Assembly (NCBI GenBank): GCA_033060915.1
Contig: CM065393.1
Span: forward strand, 5,629,001 to 5,693,000
Reading direction: 5' to 3'
DNA from: Euryodendron excelsum
Lineage: Eukaryota > Streptophyta > Magnoliopsida > Ericales > Pentaphylacaceae
DNA length: 64,000 bases
Shown: positions 45,401 through 54,700 of the stretch, one piece after another
Position numbering within the stretch: position 1 is the first letter of the stretch
How the letters are laid out: each line of letters opens with the position of its first letter
Made by a program: the position numbers and the translations under genes
The notes under the pieces: model-generated
What the model was told of the DNA's origin: nothing
Seen by the model: only the letters and a program-made list of their open reading frames with translations
Databases searched by the model: none

Positions 45401-48400
45401 GGAGATCTTAATGGCCAAGAATGACCTAGACAGAAAAAGCATGCACACTAAAAGGACTAGAGCTTCAAGACAACAATAAAAAAAATGTTACTGGTGGATC
45501 ATATAGGAGAAGGCATAACTTCTACAGCAAGACAATTGGGCAACAAACACCTTCATCCGCTGAGTTTAGCTAATACATCCATTCGGAGAGAAAGATCACT
45601 TTGACAAATCAGCCATCACAGAGATCAAAATTTAAGAGCCTAGGACCCAAGACCCAGCATCACAAACTAACCAGGACCCGTCTAATACCATGCTTGGAAA
45701 TTTAAAGGCCATAAATGAAGAAGCGGACACTTCTAAGAAGTCGTCGCGTCCGTGTCAGGTCACCCAACACGTGTTGAACACGAATCAAACCGTTTTGAAC
45801 ACGCGTCAAACCATGTCCTATTATTTTATTATTTTTTAAGAAGCAGATGAGTTTCGGACACTTGGGAGACATGCTCTTCCAGCACTTGGACACCACATGC
45901 AAACACACTACAAGTTTTAAGAAAATAGCTTAAAATCCTATTGTAAGATATAAGCAATGTGATTTTATACCTAAGTTGATGTTTTAATTACAAAATACAA
46001 GGCCTTTAATTTTAATTAGAGTTATTCTACATTTTTTTCATGACTTTTGAATAAAATATTTATATATATAACATGTAAAGAATACATGAAATATATACTT
46101 TTGTCATGTCCCCACCATGTCGTGTCTTGCATTTTTTAAAAATTGCCATGTCAACGTGTCCATGTCGTGTCCTGTCATGTCTGTGTTGCATGTTCATGTC
46201 CATGCTTGTTAACCCATAAATTTCTTTTTAGTTATACAACAGAGCATCTTTGGCTAACCCTATATTTAGATGATAAGTACCGCTGATGCAAGGATTAACC
46301 TTTCATTTTGGCAAATCATGGAAATGAAAATATTTCAGAAATTTTGGAAACACATGAAAATGTTCGGAACGAAAAACTAGAAAATACATAAACATATGCA
46401 TATTACTAATAGTTTCATGATTGAACATGTTTGAGGTTAACACATCCAATCATGCAAAGGGCAAACACAAACAATAAGTCAATGTTCAAGAGAACCACAA
46501 GTCACAAGTTGTTTGATGATCAAACAAAAATCACAAAACTTATGAAAATATTAATAAATATTTAATCATAAACAAAGGGCAAAGGGGTTTGAAATTGCAG
46601 CGATGTCCTTTTGTAAACAAGGTTACAACTGCGCCTTTAGTATGGTTGAGAACAAGGTTCAATAAAAGTTACAAAAGATCAAAAAGTTTGGATTTGGGTT
46701 TTGCCATTGCAAGAGAAATGTAAAACTGGCTATATCTCTCCTCTTCTCCTTTCTCATATTTTCTAATACTAGCCGGTTGCCCGCGCCGTTTGTGGGGTAT
46801 CGTAAGTAGTGAGTTTCCTTAAATAGAAAAACAGTACATATATTACAGGACAATTATATCAGACAGCAAGACCAAAATATTAATTTTGTTTATCCATGCA
46901 TACAGAGCTACGATTTGGTTTCTTTTTTATAGGTTATTAAAACATACACTGTCAAGAAATGAGCATGTCTTCAAAATGAAGTTGTGCATGTCATTACTCT
47001 ACAATTGAGCTCACGACAAAATCTATGTTGACATTCCTATAGGTCAAGAGTATCTTTCAATCTACCACTTGAAACATAACCAACATTCAATATCTTGATT
47101 AAGTGTTCATTATAATATTCGAGCATTTCAATTTACTATGCAAAATACCTTGAGTTACCAAAATCCAAGAGATAAATCTTTCCAGGCACCTCCTTAAACA
47201 TTTGCAGACCATTCTCAACTCACACTACTCTCGTCAAACAAGTTATTGTAACAAGGGCATATAGTTCCCATACAAGAACAAGTGCATATAGTTCTCAATC
47301 AATGTTAGACGTGAATCATTCCGGTATGTGGACCATGAAGGGGAACATGAACAGGGTACGCCACATGCTCTAAAATGTGGTACAATAGGGATAGACTTAG
47401 GGGTGTTCACGGGTCTGGTTGGGGAGTCATCCGCCACACGACCCGACCAGATCTAGTTGAAGAATTTTGAAACCGCATTCGACCCATAGGGTGATCGGGT
47501 TGGGTGAAAAAATCAAAGTTTTAGTGTAAAAATGTCAGGTTAGAGTAATAAAGGCCCATCATCCGAATCAAAATCCACCCATTATCCAACAAAACTAACA
47601 AGTGGAACTGCAAAATCAGATTGGTTTGGGTCGGGTCGGGTAGGGTTGGCCGGGCTGGGCGGTTTTTTGAACAGCCCTAGGTAGACTTGTAGTATTAGAA
47701 TTTAAGGCACTTCTAGAGCAATTTTATTTTAACCACTAGACATCTAGTAAAGTATAATCTATTGTTCTCAATTAACCATATAAAAACATATTCTAAGAGC
47801 ATTATAGCCCTTTGTTTTGCAAATTCTTTTGTCAAAACCCCATTTTAGCTGGATTTTCATTTCTATAATTGATTTTTTGTCTCTCCTTAGGTAACCTTTA
47901 AGGAAATAAATTGGAAAAAACTTTTTGGGAACATATTGGATTGTTAAATTCACTGCTTTAGAACAAAAGTATACTACGTTTCAGAACACCATTCAAAAAA
48001 CATAAATCGCTAGGATATTAGAATGTTCTGACAATAATGTTCTCAATATATTCCATCCACAATTTTTTTTGTAATTAGTATTCCATTGGCATCTATAACA
48101 ATATACATGCCAATGTAGTGGAAGGCTGTGAGGCCTCCAAATGCTCAATCCTAAAATCCTAAAAAAAAACTAGGAAGCCACAAGGCATGCCCAACTACTC
48201 AAACTTTCTCATTTTGGTTTTCTGAATATTTTGTTCATTTGATACTCCAATAATGAGTTAGGAAATATCCCTTACGATTTGAAAAAAAACTAATCCTACT
48301 CCCATCCCTAAAATTTCTCTTTCATACTGTACGGGCTCACGTATTTGGCTCCCTCTCTCCTGTATTCCCCTTCACTATTGCTTTACCTTTTACCCTCTAC

Positions 48401-51400
48401 AACTATTTTACATGAACAATCCACACAAGCCCCCAACGCCCTATGCTTGCCCAGCATCGTTGTCGACGAAGTTGTGATAGGGACACTTGAATAACATATT
48501 ATCACTTTGGTCTTCTTAGACTTATAGTATAGAATCTTTGCATTCTATGCAATGTAAATCCTCAACTCATGCTTATATATGTGAGCACACATGTATATTT
48601 ATGCATTAACGTTATATCGATGTAAGTATGTATGCATAGTAATAATAAATATACATAGAGACCAAGTTATGACTTCTAGGTGATTTTGTAAATATGGTTG
48701 TCAGAATAATTTGTTATTGGACGGCCACCATATTTACAATGAAGGCCACGAGGAAGGAACACATTTCTTTGATGATTCATTTAGTTATCAAGAAACAAAC
48801 AAGATTATTCTTTGACTAGTACGTGTTGGGTTTGGACTTTTGAAATCTTTTGTGGTGACAGTAAAATCAAGGGCTCAAAGGTGTGCACCAGTATCGTATT
48901 GATTTGCATTTCTTTTTCTTTGCTCTTTCAAGTTCTTCATCATCTTTTTTCATTATAGTACAAAAGTAGTAGATGAAAAAGGTCTATGTAGCAAGATGCT
49001 TTGATGAAAATTCGTTATTTTCTATGCAACAAAGTCTCTGCTGTAGAGTTTGATAGGCATTAAGATTTTTTTTTTTTTTTTTGTGCAATTACTTTGAAAT
49101 GAATGGCTCTTTCAAGGTAATTTCCATTGTCTAAAATTGTGCAATTTGTCCACTTGCAGTTCCATGAAATCAATCTTGGGTGGCTATGATTCGCCATCGG
49201 CATGGATTATTTGAAGCCAAAATTTTACTTATGATTAAGATTTTGCCTACAAAATTGATTGGGCAACTCAGTTCATTTTTAATTCAATTTATCTATTTAT
49301 GTGGTAGTTTTTTTTTTTTTTTAACTTACATGGCATTTATATTATGGACATAATTATTTTTTGGAAGATAAGATGCAAACAGAGTAGAAAGATATTTGTG
49401 GAAGATGATGTCAAATGAATTGTTGATATACTATCATTTTATTATATTTGACTGTTCTACTTCTCGCCATCTTGGAGGAATGACTTTTTCTATTTAGACA
49501 TGTTCTCTCAAAATTTTGCAGGTAATCTTTATTTTTGCTAGAAGTTTCATTCAAAAATTTCTTGTCATTTTAATGCTTCAGGGACGTAAACAACTATTGC
49601 CCTTCATACGATATGGATACTAATGGCAACTTTATATTAACTACATATGTATACGAAGTTCATATAACTTTCTAAGCTATTTGTCTAGGTTACATGTAAT
49701 CTATCTAGGTCCATAAAGCTTTACACACAACTTCTAGGTCATTATTTTTTTTATTTATTTTAACTTATGGAGATAAGTTTGTAGGAGGGCATGAGGGTGA
49801 GGAAATGAATTATAACTCCGGCCACCTTAGTCATGACCCATAGTCAGGTTGTGTAACAATTATCTCCTAGTCATAGGGGAAAGTTTTAAACCTTACATTG
49901 GCCGGTATTATAAACAATTAATGTTCTTTAAAATCTTCAATCATTTTTTATCTTTCATTGCACACATTTACCGAACTGTCAATTGCATTAACGAATTTCT
50001 TACCAACCTTTAGCACTTAAATTTTTGGTTAGATTGTGTGAAAGACGATGAGTGAGTTCTGCTATGCTTCAGCTTGAATTTGGGTTTGAAGCAGAAAGTT
50101 GATCTTGCTAGAAGTGTTTTTTTTTCCCTGGGAGGTCTTTGCTTGCAGAAAAACGATCCTATTTTGAATGACACTATTCCTTATCAGGTTAAAATTTTAC
50201 CATCTGTTAGCCTAAATATATTGTTTACATAACTCCTTAGCAACAGCAAAAGGAGAGACAGCGTAGGCTGTGAGAGGGAGCACAAATGTTACATCCTTGG
50301 GTCATGAACGGATATAGAGGATAGGATGAGGGAAAAAAAGTATTTTCACAGCAGGAGAAAAAAGAGACCACACATTTCAATTAAATTTTCTAAAAAATTT
50401 GACATGTTTACTAAATTTTCAATTTTTTTCTAAACAAAAACAACTTCTCTTAGAAATTTAAATTCCTAATAGCTGTCAAAACAACTCATGGTTTCATTGT
50501 GTTCCATAATGTTGCAATTAGTTTTCATATGCTTTAATGGAAACATTGGAATTTCAATTTTCCACAAGTGAGTTTTGTGTTGGCTTCAGTGAAACAGACA
50601 CTTCTGGCCATTTCAATGAAATTAAACGAAAATTTTACACGAGACCTGATGAGATTGCTTTACATGAATTACTGAACTGTGTGTGCCACTTTTAACGACC
50701 TTGGCCACATTAGTTGGTAGGTCAGTACTACACAAAGTTGGTTTCTGGTTAATAATCCTTTCTCATCCTTAAGCTGCAACCAAATGATACTAAAACCACC
50801 AGCTCACAATTGCACTTACTTTCATAATTCATATTTCCAATTTTGTCTTTTTTTATGATCACCATATTGGCTGATACAAGATTCACTAGCAGTAATCTTT
50901 CTTTTCCCAACCCTTAAAATGAATAGGTTAAAAAACAAAAGGAGGCACAGCCCCTCCTCCAAGGCAGCACTAAAAAGAAAACTAACACATTTCAACAATA
51001 AAAATCTAGTTAAGACCTTTCTATAAAACATATCATAAGAATCAACAATTTTTTAGTACTTTGAACATGTCCAACCATTTTTCCATTCAATGAAGTTATG
51101 CTAAAAACAAAATTAAGAACTAATGAACATTACATAATAGATTAGTAAAGCCATTATGCCAAAACAGCTTATCAGTAACAGAGCCTTCAAATATGAGACA
51201 AGTTTCACGAAATTTTTAGACAACACAGGCCAAAAAAAGAATGGAGGCTCAGCTCTATGGTTCTCAATTTTTAATAATGCTGACATTTCAAAATAAATCA
51301 TACCAAATAAGGACATGAACCAATGAACAGAACATTAAAATTTCAAAAATTAATTAGCCCGTATTATCATGAAAGGAAAAAAATATGATGACCAGAAAGT

Positions 51401-51710
51401 TCTCAAACTGCAGATTCATAAGGCCAATAATTGCCACCATAATCCAAATGCAACATTGCAGATAATGCACACAGAAATAATCCTGTAATAACAAACAAAT
51501 TAGTGCTTTTGAAGCATTTAAAGCATACCATTTGAGAGAACCCGGACGGAGGCACTGGTGCTTTCCTGTATTGACTTGATTAAAGAGCCTTGCTTTCCAA
51601 TTAGATTAATGGCTTGCGTGGATGCCACCAACAACCGGATTGAACAAAATGCAACTCCAGCAGCTCCAGGCACTTTACCATTACCCTCACTCTCAGCCAG
51701 TCCACTGACA

Positions 51711-51744
<34 letters not shown>

Positions 51745-54700
51745 GGGACAATGCTGCCTCCGGTTCTTCTTTTCCAGATATTAGTACCTATAACAAGAAG
51801 TCAGGAAATTAGACTGCAGTGCCTGACTAGGGAACAAGAAGGTACATGCAAAAAATAAACTGAATTCATGTGAAATCAAAGACAACAATATCATAGCCAT
51901 AGTTGTTAAAATCCCAATCCGGATCTTACAATCCTACGATCTTATGATCTATTAGGGAAAAATCAATCCAGATCGTGAAGAAAATCCCTTGGAAGTAAGA
52001 TCTTACAATTTTGGTGTAGGATCTTAGTTAGATCCCCGATCCGGTTCATGATTTTTAGGACCCTTTTTCTTAATATCTCGATTTTTGTTTTCAGTTATGT
52101 TTATGTTTGTGTCCTACCACTTTCATCTAGGTCAAAATCAAATAAAAAGATGTCTTCTTCAATTGAATGTGCTAAGCAAAACAAATTAGGGCAATCAACA
52201 ATCATACACTAGAGACAACCATACATTGGGGGTCAAATTCTTGGATACCGTGTAGCAAAATAAAATTATACATTGCAGCATAACATAGATGTTATTCAAG
52301 CATCTACATCTCCCTCTTTCGCCCATTCCACTCTGCAACAATGGTTCTTCTACTCTGTTCTTTTTTATGAAATGAACTTCTACTTTTAAGCTTTCCATTA
52401 TATAATGTTTATATTCATGTGGTATGGAATATTTTTTTACATCATTCTTACTTTTTGGTGTAATCTACGCTCATTTTGTGTATGCTCTTAATAAACTTTA
52501 TTTCTATAAAAAATATTATGCCTTTTTCTGTTTTCATGGGATCTTACAATCCTCGATCCAATCTTACGATCCCATTCAGTAAAACCCTCAAAAAATCCAA
52601 CATGGGATTATGATTTTGACAACTTTGATCATAGCCACCTACAAGTACAATACAAACTTTGATACCCTTTTGTTATCCATCAACTGAACTGAAAGTTGCA
52701 AGTTGCAACCATCAAATTCAAGACATAATTATCTTATTTACAGGTTATGGCGATGCAAAACAATGCTTAAGTTCCATTTTGCATAGACGAGGCCATTATC
52801 CAAAAAGTATGCAAAAAGCAGCATAATTATTAGAAGGCAATAGAAGCATTTGATAGTCCAAGAACATGTTACGGAAATGGGTCATGCAACAGGCCTCTAA
52901 GGAAAATAGCTAACATTCAGATTAGAAAAGAATTTTAAAAATAAATGTACACTAAATCTGACCACTTTTAGAAAGTTATCCATGAAAGTAAAATTCAAAT
53001 TACCGTAACCAGAATCAAACTGCGATCACATCTCCTTTATCATAAGCAATTTACTGCAACACGTCATGAAGGTGAAAGAACAATTGTAATAGGCAAACGT
53101 TCAAAAGGCAGTTAAGGTGAAAGAACAATTGCAATAAGCAAACATTCAAAAGGCAGTTAAGGTCACTTCCATTTACATAAGAAAAAAAATAGTCAAATCA
53201 GCATGTGTGGGTAGATGAACAACGTATTTTGCACGCAATGAGCCAGAAAGAATAGAGCAATAATGATGTCAGTAGTATAGGCTATGTTACAACTTACATG
53301 AACTCTTCTAATTGTGTAAAAGACCATGTAAATACTCAATATTAGCTTAAGGGTATGGTGTATGTCTCTAACCGGTCTAGTTGGTCATGAATCCAAAAAA
53401 GCATCTCTACTAATTAACTCTCTCTCTATATGTATATATATTTGACAACTCATAACCAGGCTAGCTTCTGTACACCACGACTAATTCTGAAACCTGTGTA
53501 GTCTCACTGTCCCACACAAATTGGGTACGAACCTGAGACCGGCCCCAAGGAGTTACTAACACCTAAGAGATTTTGAACCTAAGACCTTACAGGGAGCAAA
53601 CCCTCCCCATGCCTTGACCACTAGGCCAATCCCTTGGAGTTTGTCTACTAATTAAATATACAACTATGCAAAGAACTCTTAAACTACGCTACGCATAAAA
53701 TGTTCCATGTTACATTGTAAACATATTTCTCCCTAAAAACATAAAAGAAAATTACTAAGATCTATGAATATGTAGCCATGTCCTGGAGTCCTTGGATATA
53801 GCAATTAGACCGAATTTTATGCTTAGATATATACCCACGATGGACACTTGTATCTGATTCCATGGTGGAAGGTCAAGATATGGGGGTGACCGCTGATTGG
53901 CATATAGTCATGAATTACAACAATAGTGCCTTACTAGTATAGTAAAAAAAACGCTAGTAGTATAACAAAAAAATGGGTGGTGACAAGGCGGTAATTATGG
54001 TGGTACATTGATGGTGGTCTTAAGAAGGCTAGACATAATCCCAGGGTGGTCAAGGTCCTTGCAAAGAAATGATAGTTTTCAGGGTAACAAAAGTGGTCCA
54101 AGGGTTGAAGTGATCATGAGGTGCTGCTACTGTGATTCTATTGGAGTTCACTGAGTAAACATTAGAAAAAGCTTGACAACATCATGTAGAATATTTTTGT
54201 TTTATGCCTTATATCAATAAGGTTCTATTAGAATTGGTGGTTCACAGGCATCAGTGAAGTCCAGGGATCACAAACTCTGAAAGGAACCATAAACTTTAGG
54301 GGTAAAGGCATAAGCTCAAAAGTCATCAGTCAAAAACCCTTTCTTTTATAAGTAAAATCTAAAGAACTTCTATCTGGTTCAAAAAAATTAAAATGTTTTA
54401 ACTCACTCTCTCACCCTCTCTCAAATTTGAACGATCACCCCAATGCATCATAAGGAAAAAAACTCAAGGTGGGATTCATGTAGCTAATTTATATTAGCAG
54501 GTTGCCCACATAAATTTAAAAAAAAAAAAAATCGATTGTTTTACCAAGTTTTCAGCATTTTGAATTAAAGGTAATTATTTAGTCGGGAATTTTATGAAGA
54601 GAGGCTGCAAAACGTTCATATGTCAAAACATCTATTTACATACATTTATATATACCTAATTCATAGAAATATAAGGTCTTATGACAAACACCCAATTTAC

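Larger units (their letters stand above)
44862..51528 (-). other. PEP: PEP intron 2 (6.7 kb)
   Basis: Contains MITE copy 45716-46212, a possible minus-strand Helitron end (46769), the dispersed repeat 47322-47985 with MITE 47399-47681, and AT-rich DNA with poly-T runs (about 49068-49082 and 49310-49322). The remaining sequence, including about 48000-51500, holds no gene or repeat I can name. Confidence 0.75.
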
